A stretch of 64,000 bases of DNA from an uncultured Oscillospiraceae bacterium (GTDB lineage Bacteria; Bacillota; Clostridia; Oscillospirales; Acutalibacteraceae). The notes under the pieces are model-generated. The model was not told where the DNA came from. It made no database searches and was given only the letters and a program-made list of their open reading frames with translations. Both the position numbers and the translations under genes were made by a program. This document shows positions 1 through 7,717 of this stretch, piece by piece. The stretch lies in the NCBI GenBank assembly GCA_900546265.1, contig URCA01000007.1, positions 62,001 to 126,000 of the forward strand, given 5' to 3'. Numbering within the stretch: position 1 is the stretch's first letter; each line of letters starts with the position of its first letter.

Positions 1-26
1 AAATAAGATGGCGGAAAGGGTAAAGG

Positions 27-1049
27 ATGGCTGTGGAATATAACGCGTATGTTCCGTCCCCGGAGGAGATGCAGCGCCGGGCTCTGCGGGCGGACGGCAA
101 CTTTATTGGAACCGGCATGCTGTTCTTGGTCGCCCTGTCCCAGTTTCTTTACACCATCGTGGTGCTGGGGCTGGTGTTCTTTCATGTGATCCCCTATGCG
201 TATGTGGGGCTCAACGATCTGGGGCTGGGCAACACGTCGTATTTGCTGCTGTATATGGGCGTATACATCGTGATGATGGGGGCGCCGCTGCCGGTGGCGG
301 CCTTGATCCAGCGGCGGCGGATTCAGCCCTTCGGCCCGGCCAAAAGGGTGCACCCGCTGGCGTTCGCCGGCGGGGTGCTGGGCGGCATGGCCATGTGCGT
401 GGTGGCCAACATCATCGCCAGTTACATCATGAATTTCCTGATGCTGCTGGGCATTCCCCAGCCGCCCATGCCCGATACCCTGACGCGCACGCCGCTGAGC
501 CTCGGGCTCAACCTGTTGATTTTCGCGGTGCTGCCCGCGCTGCTGGAGGAAATGGTGTTCCGGGGCTATGTGCTGCGCACGCTGCGGCCCTACGGCGACC
601 GGACAGCCATTCTGGTTTCCTCCCTGCTGTTCGCCCTGATGCACGGGAACGTACTGCAGGTGCCTTTCGCGTTTATCGTGGGGCTGGTGCTGGGATATGT
701 GGCGGTGCAGACGGACAATATCTGGCTGGCGGTGGTCATTCACTTCGGCAACAACGCCATGTCCACGGTGCTGCAGTACCTGCAGATCGGCATGAGCGCG
801 GAGGATCAGAACCGGATGACCACGCTGGTATTCTGCGTGCTGGCGCTGGTGGGGCTGCTGGCGCTGATCCTTCTCAAGGTGCGGGGCAGCCGGCTGGCGG
901 CGCCGGTGAACCGGAACGGCGGCGGGGTGCCCACGACCCGGCATTTGAGCGGGCTGGTGGCGGCACCGGCCTTTACGATTGCGATCATCGCGTTTATTCT
1001 CCTCATTCTGCTGAACACCGCGCTGAGCGTGGTACAGGCTGCGGCGTAA
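27..1049 (+). CDS. CPBP family intramembrane glutamic endopeptidase
   Basis: Polytopic membrane protein (340 aa) of the CPBP/Abi family, peptidases that cut substrates inside or next to the membrane. The family signature is complete: Glu pair E174-E175 followed by R179 (EExxFR), His206 in an LMHG segment, and the HxxxN motif H239-N243 in a later helix, so an active enzyme is expected. Hydrophobic stretches run through the whole protein, with a further pair of helices at the C-terminus. The start ATG follows a GGAAAGGG ribosome site by 7 bases. The substrate cannot be told from sequence; bacterial members have been linked to protein processing, peptide maturation and bacteriocin self-immunity. 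tadA follows 25 bases downstream on the same strand, so the two may be co-transcribed. Confidence 0.88.
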   Translation: MAVEYNAYVPSPEEMQRRALRADGNFIGTGMLFLVALSQFLYTIVVLGLVFFHVIPYAYVGLNDLGLGNTSYLLLYMGVYIVMMGAPLPVAALIQRRRIQPFGPAKRVHPLAFAGGVLGGMAMCVVANIIASYIMNFLMLLGIPQPPMPDTLTRTPLSLGLNLLIFAVLPALLEEMVFRGYVLRTLRPYGDRTAILVSSLLFALMHGNVLQVPFAFIVGLVLGYVAVQTDNIWLAVVIHFGNNAMSTVLQYLQIGMSAEDQNRMTTLVFCVLALVGLLALILLKVRGSRLAAPVNRNGGGVPTTRHLSGLVAAPAFTIAIIAFILLILLNTALSVVQAAA

Positions 1050-1074
1050 AGAGAAACCGCACGGAAAGGGGCAC

Positions 1075-1578
1075 ATGGTCTTGGCAGACGAAACCTACAT
1101 GCGTCTGGCGCTGGAGCTGGCGCGGCAGGCGGCGGAGGAGGGCGAGGTGCCGGTGGGGGCGGTAATCGTGCGGGACGGCGAGGTGATCGCCACCGGGCGA
1201 AACCGGCGGGAAACCGCCCGCCACGCCCTGGCTCACGCGGAAATCGAGGCCATAGCCGGGGCCTGCGCGAGGCTGGGAGGATGGCGGCTTTCCGGCTGCG
1301 ATTTGTACGTGACGCTGGAGCCCTGCCCCATGTGCGCGGGGGCCATCATCAACGCCCGGCTGAGCAGGGTCGTCCAGGGGACGGCGGATCCCAAGGCCGG
1401 CTCCTGCGGATCGGTGGTCGATTTGTTCGCCCTGCCCTACAACCACCGGCCCGTGCTGGTGACCGGGGTGCTGGAGGAGGAATGCGCGGCTGAGCTGACC
1501 GGGTTCTTCCAGCGGCTGCGGCGGGAGCGGGACGGAAAAAAGCGGACGGGGCCGTGGAATGAGCAAAAAAAGAGGTAG
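1075..1578 (+). CDS. tadA: tRNA-specific adenosine deaminase TadA
   Basis: Zinc-dependent deaminase that converts A34 to inosine in the tRNA-Arg(ACG) anticodon, an essential decoding step. The 167-aa length fits the family. The zinc/catalytic signature is intact: HAE at 54-56 (H54 ligand, E56 proton shuttle) and PCxxC with C84 and C87. The start is supported by GGAAAGGGG just upstream. The C-terminus is basic (RRERDGKKR), as usual for a tRNA-binding tail. In many Firmicutes the SRP RNA gene lies next to tadA; I see no room for it here, because only about 150 bases separate tadA from the next gene. Confidence 0.93.
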   Translation: MVLADETYMRLALELARQAAEEGEVPVGAVIVRDGEVIATGRNRRETARHALAHAEIEAIAGACARLGGWRLSGCDLYVTLEPCPMCAGAIINARLSRVVQGTADPKAGSCGSVVDLFALPYNHRPVLVTGVLEEECAAELTGFFQRLRRERDGKKRTGPWNEQKKR

Positions 1579-1582
1579 CCTT

Positions 1583-1604
1583 TTGCAAAAATCTGTGGTA
1601 TACT
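1583..1604 (+). promoter_or_regulatory. putative extended -10 promoter for the flavoprotein operon
   Basis: TGGTATACT at 1596-1604 is an extended -10 (TGn plus TATACT) in the gap after tadA. No good -35 stands at 17 bp, which is tolerable for an extended -10 element. The same TGGTATACT-type element precedes several other genes in this window. Confidence 0.45.
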
Positions 1605-1732
1605 GAATTTATCAACAGAATACGTGCCGGAGCGATTGAGTTGTGCACAAACAGGACCTGGGGAAACCGCGGGTGTGTTTGCTGTACGGCTCTTTTTTTG
1701 TCTTGCGGGCGCTGACAGGGGGAATCGAATCC

Positions 1733-3196
1733 ATGCCAAATCAATCCACCGCCTTTGACGTCGCGATCATCGGGGCGGGCATCGTCGGGTGCGCGGCCGC
1801 CTTCGAACTGAGCAAAACCACCGCCCGGGTGGCGCTTCTCGATCGGAGCAACGACGTGGGCACTGGCACCACCCGGGCCAACAGCGGCATCATCCACGCC
1901 GGGTACGATCCCGAGCCGGGCACGCGGATGGCCCGCTTCAATGTGGAGGGCAACGCGCTGACCCGGCAGCTGGCCGGAGAACTGCGGGTACCTTTTGTGG
2001 GCAACGGCTCTCTGGTGGTCGCCTTGTCCGAGGAGGATTTGCCCGTGCTGCGCGGGCTGTACGAGAGAGGACAGGCCAACGGCGTGCCAGGGCTGGAGCT
2101 GCTGAGCGGCGAGGAGGCCCGCCGGCGGGAGCCGGCGCTGGCCGGCGAGGTATGCGGGGCCTTATGGGCGCCCACGGCGGGGATTATCAGCCCGTGGGAG
2201 ATGGCCATCGCCCTGGCGGACACGGCGGTGGTCAACGGCTGCGAGTTCCACGGAGGCTGCGCCGTGACCGGCATCGAACGGGAGGCGGACGGGTTCCGGC
2301 TGCACACCACGGGGGGCGATTTTCTCGCCCGGCGGGTTATCAACGCGGCGGGTACCCACGCGGACGCGGTCAACGCCTTCGTAGCCGCCCCGTATTTCCG
2401 GATACAGCCCTCCAAGGGGCAGTACTATCTGCTGGACAAATCCCAGGGGGAACTGGTGGGGGCCACGGTGTTCCAGTGCCCCTCCGCCGCGGGAAAGGGT
2501 GTGCTGGTATCCCCCACGGTCCACGGCAATCTCATCGTCGGGCCGGACGCCATCCCCGCCGCGGGTCCGGACGATGTGGCGGTCACGGCCCAGGGGCTGA
2601 GCTTTGTGGCGGGGATGGCCCGCCGCTCCGTGCCTGGATTCAACCTGCGGGAATCCATCCGCAATTTCGCGGGGGTGCGGGCTATCAGCGATCAAGACGA
2701 TTTTATCGTGGAGGAAGCGCCCGGCTGTCCCGGGTTCATCAACCTGTCGGGAATCAAGTCTCCCGGTCTGACCTCGGCCCCCGCCCTGGCGAAGGAGGCG
2801 GTCGCGCTGCTGCGAAAGAGCGGCCTTGTCCTGCAGGAGCGGGAGGGATTCCGCCTGCATCCCCGGCCGCGGCCCTTCCGGTACGCCGGAGCGCGGGATC
2901 GGGCAGCCATGGCGGCGGAAAACCCGCGGATGGGCCGGGTGATCTGCCGGTGCGAAACGGTGACGGAGGGGGAAATCGTCGAAGCGATACACGCACCGGT
3001 TCCCGCCCGTTCCATCGACGGGGTCAAACGGCGGGTGGGCAGCGGCATGGGCCGGTGCCAGGGGGGCTTCTGCAGCCCCCGCATCGCGGCCATTTTGGCG
3101 CGGGAGCTGAACATTCCCCTGACTGCTGTGCTGCAGGACGGGGAAGGGACCGAAATACTCACGGAGGAGCTGGGACATGAATACCATCGGATATGA
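1733..3196 (+). CDS. FAD-dependent oxidoreductase, GlpA-like with C-terminal BFD [2Fe-2S] domain
   Basis: Flavoprotein of the DAO/glycerol-3-phosphate dehydrogenase superfamily (487 aa). The Rossmann FAD-binding motif GAGIVG sits at residues 14-19; the middle forms the substrate and cap region. The last 90 residues are a BFD-like [2Fe-2S] domain with C405, C407, C442 and C447 (CxC, then CxxxxC). I chose ATG 1733 because AGGGG lies 10 bases upstream; an in-frame GTG at 1643 would add 30 non-family residues. The gene overlaps the next by 20 bases, and a DUF1667 gene follows: the arrangement of the clostridial/Thermotoga GlpA-GlpB-DUF1667 type oxidation complex. The substrate is probably a 2-hydroxyacid or glycerol-3-phosphate-like polyol phosphate, but this is inference. 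Confidence 0.82.
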   Translation: MPNQSTAFDVAIIGAGIVGCAAAFELSKTTARVALLDRSNDVGTGTTRANSGIIHAGYDPEPGTRMARFNVEGNALTRQLAGELRVPFVGNGSLVVALSEEDLPVLRGLYERGQANGVPGLELLSGEEARRREPALAGEVCGALWAPTAGIISPWEMAIALADTAVVNGCEFHGGCAVTGIEREADGFRLHTTGGDFLARRVINAAGTHADAVNAFVAAPYFRIQPSKGQYYLLDKSQGELVGATVFQCPSAAGKGVLVSPTVHGNLIVGPDAIPAAGPDDVAVTAQGLSFVAGMARRSVPGFNLRESIRNFAGVRAISDQDDFIVEEAPGCPGFINLSGIKSPGLTSAPALAKEAVALLRKSGLVLQEREGFRLHPRPRPFRYAGARDRAAMAAENPRMGRVICRCETVTEGEIVEAIHAPVPARSIDGVKRRVGSGMGRCQGGFCSPRIAAILARELNIPLTAVLQDGEGTEILTEELGHEYHRI

Positions 3197-4448
3197 TTTG
3201 GTCGTCATTGGCGGCGGCCCGGCGGGGCTGGCGGCGGCGGTGGCCGCCCGGGACAAGGGAGTGCGCTCCATCCTCGTGCTGGAACGGGACGGGACGCTGG
3301 GGGGCATTCTCAATCAGTGCATTCACAACGGGTTCGGGCTCCACTATTTCAAGGAGGAGCTGACCGGGCCGGAGTACGCGGGGCGGTTCATCGACAAGGC
3401 GGCCGGGGGCATCGACATCAAGACCGACACCATGGTGCTGGACATTTCCGACAGCCGGCTCATCCAGGCAGTCAATCCCACCGACGGCTATCTGTCCATC
3501 CAGGCGGGGGCTATCGTGCTGGCCATGGGCTGCCGGGAGCGGACGCGGGGAGCCATCGGCATCCCCGGCACCCGGCCGGCGGGTGTGTACACAGCCGGAT
3601 GCGCCCAGCGGTTTGTCATCATCGAGGGCTGTATGCCGGGCCGGCGGGTGGTCATTCTCGGCTCGGGGGACATCGGGCTTATCATGGCGCGGCGGCTGAC
3701 CCTGGAGGGGGCCAAGGTGCTGGCCTGTGTGGAGTTGCAGCCCTATTCCGGCGGGCTGCAGCGAAACATCACGCAATGCCTGGAGGATTTCGGGATTCCG
3801 CTTTACCTGTCCCACACCGTCACCGACATCCGGGGAGACAAGCGGGTGGAGCAGGTGGTGGTGTCGGCGGTGGACGACAGCCGCCGGCCGGTGCCGGGCA
3901 GCGAGATGGTGTTCGACTGCGACACCCTGCTGCTGTCGGTGGGGCTGATTCCGGAAAACGAGCTGTCCCGGCAGGCGGGAGTGGAGCTGGATCCCCGTAC
4001 GAACGGGCCGCGGGTTTATGAAAATATGGAGACGTCCCTGTCGGGGGTGTTCGCCTGCGGCAATGTGGTGCATGTGCACGACCTGGTGGATTTCGTCACC
4101 ATGGAGAGCACCCGGGCAGGGGAGGCCGCGGCGGCCTACCTGCAGGGGGACGCGCGGGGCGGCCCGGCCCTGGAGGTGCCGATCCGGGCCGGGGAAGGCG
4201 TGACCTACACGGTCCCTCAGGTGATCCGGCCGGATCGGATGGGCAAGACGGCGGAGCTGTTTTTCCGGGTGAACGCGGTGTATGAAAACGCCGTGCTGCG
4301 GGTGAGCGCCGGGAATCGGGTGCTGCTCGAGAAAAAACGGGAGCATATGGCGCCCGGCGAGATGGAACGGCTGCCGCTGCCGGCCAAGCTGATGCGAGAC
4401 GCGGCGGAGCCGGTTACGGTACAGGTTGTGAAGGGAGGGAACGGCTGA
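3177..4448 (+). CDS. NAD(P)/FAD-dependent oxidoreductase, GlpB/HcnB-like subunit
   Basis: Pyridine-nucleotide-disulfide-type flavoprotein (423 aa) expected to pass electrons from its GlpA-like partner to an acceptor. It has an N-terminal FAD-binding GGGPAG loop near residues 10-15, a second nucleotide-binding GSGDIG loop mid-protein, and the FAD-contact segment around VFACGN followed by VHDLVDFV. Cys48 in NQCIHNG lies where redox cysteines often occur in this group. The start ATG has GGAGGA 9 bases upstream within the end of the preceding gene. Translation is probably coupled, since the gene overlaps its upstream neighbour by 20 bases and its stop overlaps the start of the DUF1667 gene by one base. 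Confidence 0.82.
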   Translation: MNTIGYDLVVIGGGPAGLAAAVAARDKGVRSILVLERDGTLGGILNQCIHNGFGLHYFKEELTGPEYAGRFIDKAAGGIDIKTDTMVLDISDSRLIQAVNPTDGYLSIQAGAIVLAMGCRERTRGAIGIPGTRPAGVYTAGCAQRFVIIEGCMPGRRVVILGSGDIGLIMARRLTLEGAKVLACVELQPYSGGLQRNITQCLEDFGIPLYLSHTVTDIRGDKRVEQVVVSAVDDSRRPVPGSEMVFDCDTLLLSVGLIPENELSRQAGVELDPRTNGPRVYENMETSLSGVFACGNVVHVHDLVDFVTMESTRAGEAAAAYLQGDARGGPALEVPIRAGEGVTYTVPQVIRPDRMGKTAELFFRVNAVYENAVLRVSAGNRVLLEKKREHMAPGEMERLPLPAKLMRDAAEPVTVQVVKGGNG

Positions 4449-4810
4449 TGGACGGTTTGGAACGCCGGCTGGTCTGCATCGTCTGCCCGAAGGGCTGCCG
4501 GCTGCGGGCGCGGCAGGAGGAAGGGCGCTGGACGGTTGAGGGCAACGGCTGCCCCCGAGGCGAGGCATACGCCCTGCAGGAGCTGACCGCGCCCACCCGG
4601 GTGCTGACCACCACCGTGCGGCTGACGGGAGGGGCGCATCCCCGCCTGCCGGTCAAGACAGTGGGGGCCATCCCCAAGGAGCGGCTGTTCGACGCTATGG
4701 AGGCTCTGCGGCAGGTGGAGCTGACCGTTCCTGTGCGGCGGGGCGATGTGGTGGTGCCCGATCTGCTGGGCACCGGCATAGCGGTGGTAGCCACGCAGGA
4801 AGCGGAATAA
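4448..4810 (+). CDS. DUF1667 domain-containing protein
   Basis: Small cysteine-rich protein (120 aa) that nearly always follows this pair of flavoproteins. The N-terminus carries CxxCxxxC (C10, C13, C17) and a further Cys35 in NGCPRG, a four-cysteine set resembling the [4Fe-4S] ligand pattern of molybdopterin oxidoreductases; metal binding is therefore likely but not demonstrated for the family. The rest is a compact region with repeated short strands. Its start overlaps the stop of the upstream gene (TGATG), so it is the third subunit of one operon. A role as an electron-transfer or assembly subunit is inferred from context. Confidence 0.85.
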   Translation: MDGLERRLVCIVCPKGCRLRARQEEGRWTVEGNGCPRGEAYALQELTAPTRVLTTTVRLTGGAHPRLPVKTVGAIPKERLFDAMEALRQVELTVPVRRGDVVVPDLLGTGIAVVATQEAE

Positions 4811-4837
4811 CGAAACGAACAAGCCGGGGAGCGGATG

Positions 4838-4867
4838 TTTACAGACGCCGGGGGGATATGGTACACT
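4838..4867 (+). promoter_or_regulatory. sigma-A-type promoter of the HAD phosphatase gene
   Basis: TTTACA (4838-4843), an 18-bp spacer and TACACT (4862-4867) with a TG extension. It lies inside the longest possible reading frame and so decides that the downstream GTG start is the real one. Confidence 0.6.
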
Positions 4868-4900
4868 GTATCCGACGCACAAAGCAGAGGAGGGGGTTCC

Positions 4901-5545
4901 GTGCGGTTTCGCGGGGCGATTTTTGATTTGGACGGCACGCTGCTCGACTCCATGGGCATGTGGGACGACATCGATGTGGCGTTTCTTTCCCGGCGGGGGC
5001 TGACCGTTCCGGATGACTACGTGCAGGCCATTGTTCCGCTGAGCTTCCGGGAGACGGCCGTATATACCATCGATCGGTTCGGGCTGACGGAAACGCCGGA
5101 GGCGGTGATGGAGGAATGGATGCGCATGGCGGAGGAGGCCTATGCCTTCCGGGTGGAGCCCAAACCCTATGCGGCGGAGCTGCTGCGCCGGTGGAAGGCG
5201 CGGGGCATCCGGCTGGCGGTGGCGACGGCCAACCACGAGAAGCTCTTTGCCCCGGCACTCCGGCGGGCGGGGATTTACGACTGCTTCGACGCCTTCACCA
5301 CCCTGGCGGAGGTAAAGCGGGGCAAGGGCTTCCCCGACATTTATCTGCGCACGGCGGAGAAGCTGGCTCTGCCGCCGGCGGACTGCCTGGTGCTGGAGGA
5401 CATTCTGGCGGGAATACGGGGCGCGCGAGCGGGCGGCTTTCAGACCGCGGCGGTGGCCGATCCCTCCAACCGGCACTCCAGGGAAGCGCTGGCGCGGGAG
5501 GCGGACCTGTTTTTGCAGGATTTTTCTGAAGCGCTGCGCTGGTGA
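4901..5545 (+). CDS. HAD-superfamily hydrolase, beta-phosphoglucomutase/phosphatase-like
   Basis: Haloacid dehalogenase-family phosphatase (214 aa). Motif I DLDGT has the nucleophile D9 and acid/base D11. A helical cap domain follows (about residues 18-90). ATAN supplies motif II, a conserved Lys lies in the KGFPDIY segment and LEDILAGI supplies motif III/IV acidic residues. This layout is typical of beta-phosphoglucomutase-like sugar-phosphate phosphatases; the substrate is not predictable. GTG 4901 is taken as the start: AGAGGAGGGGG lies just upstream, and the promoter occupies the region of the alternative ATG at 4835. The gene stands alone between the flavoprotein operon and the TPP riboswitch. 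Confidence 0.85.
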   Translation: MRFRGAIFDLDGTLLDSMGMWDDIDVAFLSRRGLTVPDDYVQAIVPLSFRETAVYTIDRFGLTETPEAVMEEWMRMAEEAYAFRVEPKPYAAELLRRWKARGIRLAVATANHEKLFAPALRRAGIYDCFDAFTTLAEVKRGKGFPDIYLRTAEKLALPPADCLVLEDILAGIRGARAGGFQTAAVADPSNRHSREALAREADLFLQDFSEALRW

Positions 5546-5626
5546 GCGGTCTTGACAAAGTTTCCACAAGGGTGTATGCTGATTACGCCGCGAAAAACGG
5601 CGAAAAGACACCTGCATAAACGAAAC

Positions 5627-5712
5627 AAGGGGTGCTGGCGTAAGGCCGGCTGAGAGGAAGCCCGTTTGGCTTTAAACCCTGTACCTGATCCGGATAATAC
5701 CGGCGGAGGGAT
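5627..5712 (+). ncRNA. TPP riboswitch (THI element)
   Basis: The RNA carries the conserved thiamine pyrophosphate aptamer landmarks in order: a 5' AAGGGGTGCT, CTGAGA at 5650-5655, ACCC and ACCTGATC (5683-5690), then GGATAATACCGGCGGAGGGA ending the aptamer. The usual GGATAATGCCGGCG is changed to ATACCGGCG at one base. A strong terminator follows about 55 bases later, so TPP binding should stop transcription before the thiamine transporter gene. Confidence 0.95.
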
Positions 5713-5766
5713 GTTTTCATAGGCGGCTGCCGGACGGGCCTTGGGCCTGTCTTCCGGAACTGCGTG

Positions 5767-5799
5767 AAAATCCTCCACCAACGGGTGGAGGATTTTTTT
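5767..5799 (+). terminator. intrinsic terminator, expression platform of the TPP riboswitch
   Basis: A hairpin of ATCCTCCACC and GGTGGAGGAT with a short loop, followed by TTTTTTT. It lies between the aptamer and the ThiT start codon, the normal position for a terminating TPP switch. Confidence 0.88.
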
Positions 5800-5843
5800 A
5801 TGAAGCATGATTCGTGGCAGGAAAGAGAAGGGAAGACGCCTCT

Positions 5844-6992
5844 ATGCAAACCAGCAAATCCATCCGACTGACGGAGAGCGCCATCATGCTGGCGTTCGCC
5901 ACCGTGCTCAGCCTGATCAAAATCGTGGACATGCCCTTCGGAGGCAGCGTCACGGCCTGCAGCATGCTGCCGATTTTGATCATCGCCTACCGCTATGGCA
6001 CCAAATGGGGCCTGTTCACCGCCTTTGCCGCCAGCCTGCTGCAGATGCTGATGGGGCTGAACAGCTTCAGCTATGTGACCAGCACGCGGGCCCTGATCGC
6101 CGTGGCTGTGTTCGATTTCCTCCTGGCGTTCATGGCAATGGGACTGGGCGGGGTGTTCCGCAAGGTCATTTCCAGCCAGAGCGGGGCCCTGGCTGCCGGC
6201 GCGGTGCTGGCCTGCTTCATCCGGTATCTCTGCCATACGGGGGTGGGCGCCACCGTGTGGGCGGACATCTCCATCCCGGCCCATGACGCGCTGATTTATT
6301 CCATCGTGTACAACGCCTCGTACATGGTGCCCGAGACCATCATCACCGTTATCGGTGCGATTTTTGTGGGCCAGATGCTGGATTTCCGGCGGGAAACCAT
6401 CGAGCGGGTGCCGGCGACCGCCCGCAAGGGCTCCAATCTGCTGGGCGGCCTCTGCCTGGCGGCGGCGGTGGCGTTTGACGCGCTGATGCTGTACAACGCG
6501 GTGCAGACCGAGGAAGGCTTCGATATCACCCTGATCGGCGGGGCCAACTGGCTGCTGATGGCGGCGGTGTCCCTGTGCGCGGTGGTTCTCTATTTTGTCC
6601 CGCAGGCTGCGCGGCCCTGGACACTGGGCGGGTTTGCTCTGGCCTATGACGTGGTGCATGTCATCCAGCACGGCACGGCCGGCGCGGACTGGGCGATGCT
6701 GGCCGGGCTGACCGCTGGAGCGGTGGTGCTGGCGCTGGCTTTCGCCGGGCTGCGGAAATCCGCGGTGGTGGCCGCGGTGGTTTTCTTCGATGGGATCCAT
6801 ATCGTTTCCACCGCTCTTACTGAGGGGCTGCCCGCTTTTGTCTGGCCCGACGCGGTATGGTATATCGGGCCGGTGATGGCGGTGGCGCTGGGCGCGCTGG
6901 CCATTCTGGCGCTGAACAAATACGACAAGACCCGCGCGCAGCGGCTGGCAGCGAAACCTGAGGAAGAAAAGACGCCCGTTCACGCGGGATAA
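5844..6992 (+). CDS. thiT: ECF-type thiamine transporter S component ThiT, with long C-terminal membrane extension
   Basis: Substrate-binding membrane subunit of an energy-coupling-factor transporter for thiamine; it would work with shared EcfA/EcfT proteins encoded elsewhere. Residues 1-190 match ThiT: five or six helices, YRYGTKWG, and the ligand-site pattern RYLCH...W...YSIVYN...PE. The protein is 382 aa, about twice the usual length. Residues 200-370 add roughly six more hydrophobic helices with no similarity I recognise. ATG 5844 is chosen because AGAGAAGGGA lies 10 bases upstream; a GTG at 5814 adds ten residues and overlaps the terminator tail. Control by the upstream TPP riboswitch supports the thiamine assignment. 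Confidence 0.88.
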   Translation: MQTSKSIRLTESAIMLAFATVLSLIKIVDMPFGGSVTACSMLPILIIAYRYGTKWGLFTAFAASLLQMLMGLNSFSYVTSTRALIAVAVFDFLLAFMAMGLGGVFRKVISSQSGALAAGAVLACFIRYLCHTGVGATVWADISIPAHDALIYSIVYNASYMVPETIITVIGAIFVGQMLDFRRETIERVPATARKGSNLLGGLCLAAAVAFDALMLYNAVQTEEGFDITLIGGANWLLMAAVSLCAVVLYFVPQAARPWTLGGFALAYDVVHVIQHGTAGADWAMLAGLTAGAVVLALAFAGLRKSAVVAAVVFFDGIHIVSTALTEGLPAFVWPDAVWYIGPVMAVALGALAILALNKYDKTRAQRLAAKPEEEKTPVHAG

Positions 6993-6998
6993 ACCCGG

Positions 6999-7031
6999 GG
7001 CCGGGAGAGGGTATCCTCTCCCGGCCTTTTT
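6999..7031 (+). terminator. intrinsic terminator after thiT
   Basis: A 12-bp perfect stem GGCCGGGAGAGG/CCTCTCCCGGCC with a 4-base loop, followed by TTTTT. Confidence 0.92.
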
Positions 7032-7052
7032 GCATATACTGGCAGGAATGCG

Positions 7053-7081
7053 TTGAATTTTAACAAATGGCGTGGTATGAT
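7053..7081 (+). promoter_or_regulatory. sigma-A-type promoter of the lipoprotein gene
   Basis: TTGAAT (7053-7058), 17-bp spacer, TATGAT (7076-7081), with TGG just before the -10. Confidence 0.65.
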
Positions 7082-7147
7082 GAAGGGGAAGAATAGGCAC
7101 ACTATCCATAGGATCGCCGTGATGGGGTTGTGGAAGGAGTATGCCAT

Positions 7148-7639
7148 ATGAAACGGGTGCAGGGAATCACCGCGGCGCTGGCGGCGGCGTTTTGCGTTTG
7201 TTTGGGCTCCTGCCGCCCGGTGGAGGGTTCCCGGGCGGAAGACAAGCATCCGGCCCCGCCCTACGCCGGCGTTACCGTCCGGCCGGCGGAGGATGCGGTC
7301 GAGGTGGACTGGAAGGCGGGGGACGTGGTAAAGCTGGAGTTTTACACCCAGCCGCCGGGTCGGGAGGCTGCTTCCCGGGTGCTGACCGACGCCAAGCGGC
7401 TCAAGCGCGCGCTGTCCCTGCTGACCCGCATGACGCTGCACGACAATGCGCCGCAGGATTGGGGCGAACGGAACGGCACGGCTTTGATTCTGGAGTTGAC
7501 GTACCGGGACGGCACGGTAAGGACGGTGGCCTATTTCGATGGGTGCCTGCGCATCGAGGGCGAGGCGCCGCCCCAAGGCGGGCGGTGGCTGACGGTGGAG
7601 GGCAGGCCGGATCTGGCCGCGCGTATGCAAGCACTGTAA
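7148..7639 (+). CDS. putative lipoprotein of unknown function
   Basis: A 163-aa secreted protein with a short lipoprotein signal: basic start MKR, hydrophobic core rich in Ala, then the lipobox LGSC, so it should be anchored to the outer face of the membrane by the cysteine near residue 21. The mature part is a single small domain without a motif I recognise. It alternates charged strands with a final helix (DLAARMQAL). ATG 7148 fits GGAAGGA 8 bases upstream; an upstream GTG at 7130 would spoil the signal peptide. The gene is a single transcription unit with its own promoter and terminator. Confidence 0.7.
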   Translation: MKRVQGITAALAAAFCVCLGSCRPVEGSRAEDKHPAPPYAGVTVRPAEDAVEVDWKAGDVVKLEFYTQPPGREAASRVLTDAKRLKRALSLLTRMTLHDNAPQDWGERNGTALILELTYRDGTVRTVAYFDGCLRIEGEAPPQGGRWLTVEGRPDLAARMQAL

Positions 7640-7643
7640 ATGA

Positions 7644-7673
7644 CCGGCGGATGTATCCATCCGCCGGCTTTTT
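7644..7673 (+). terminator. intrinsic terminator after the lipoprotein gene
   Basis: CCGGCGGATG pairs with CATCCGCCGG across a 4-base loop and is followed by CTTTTT. Confidence 0.9.
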
Positions 7674-7717
7674 ACGCTGGATTTATAAAGGCCAAGCGGC
7701 CGCTTACGATGGTTCTT

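Noticed and set aside
1579..1732. SRP RNA gene next to tadA
   Set aside because: The gap is short, contains a promoter, and lacks the GGAA/GAGCAG apical-loop pattern.
4835..4900. Upstream ATG for the HAD phosphatase
   Set aside because: The -35 and -10 elements occupy this stretch; the GTG after AGAGGAGGGGG gives the normal family N-terminus.
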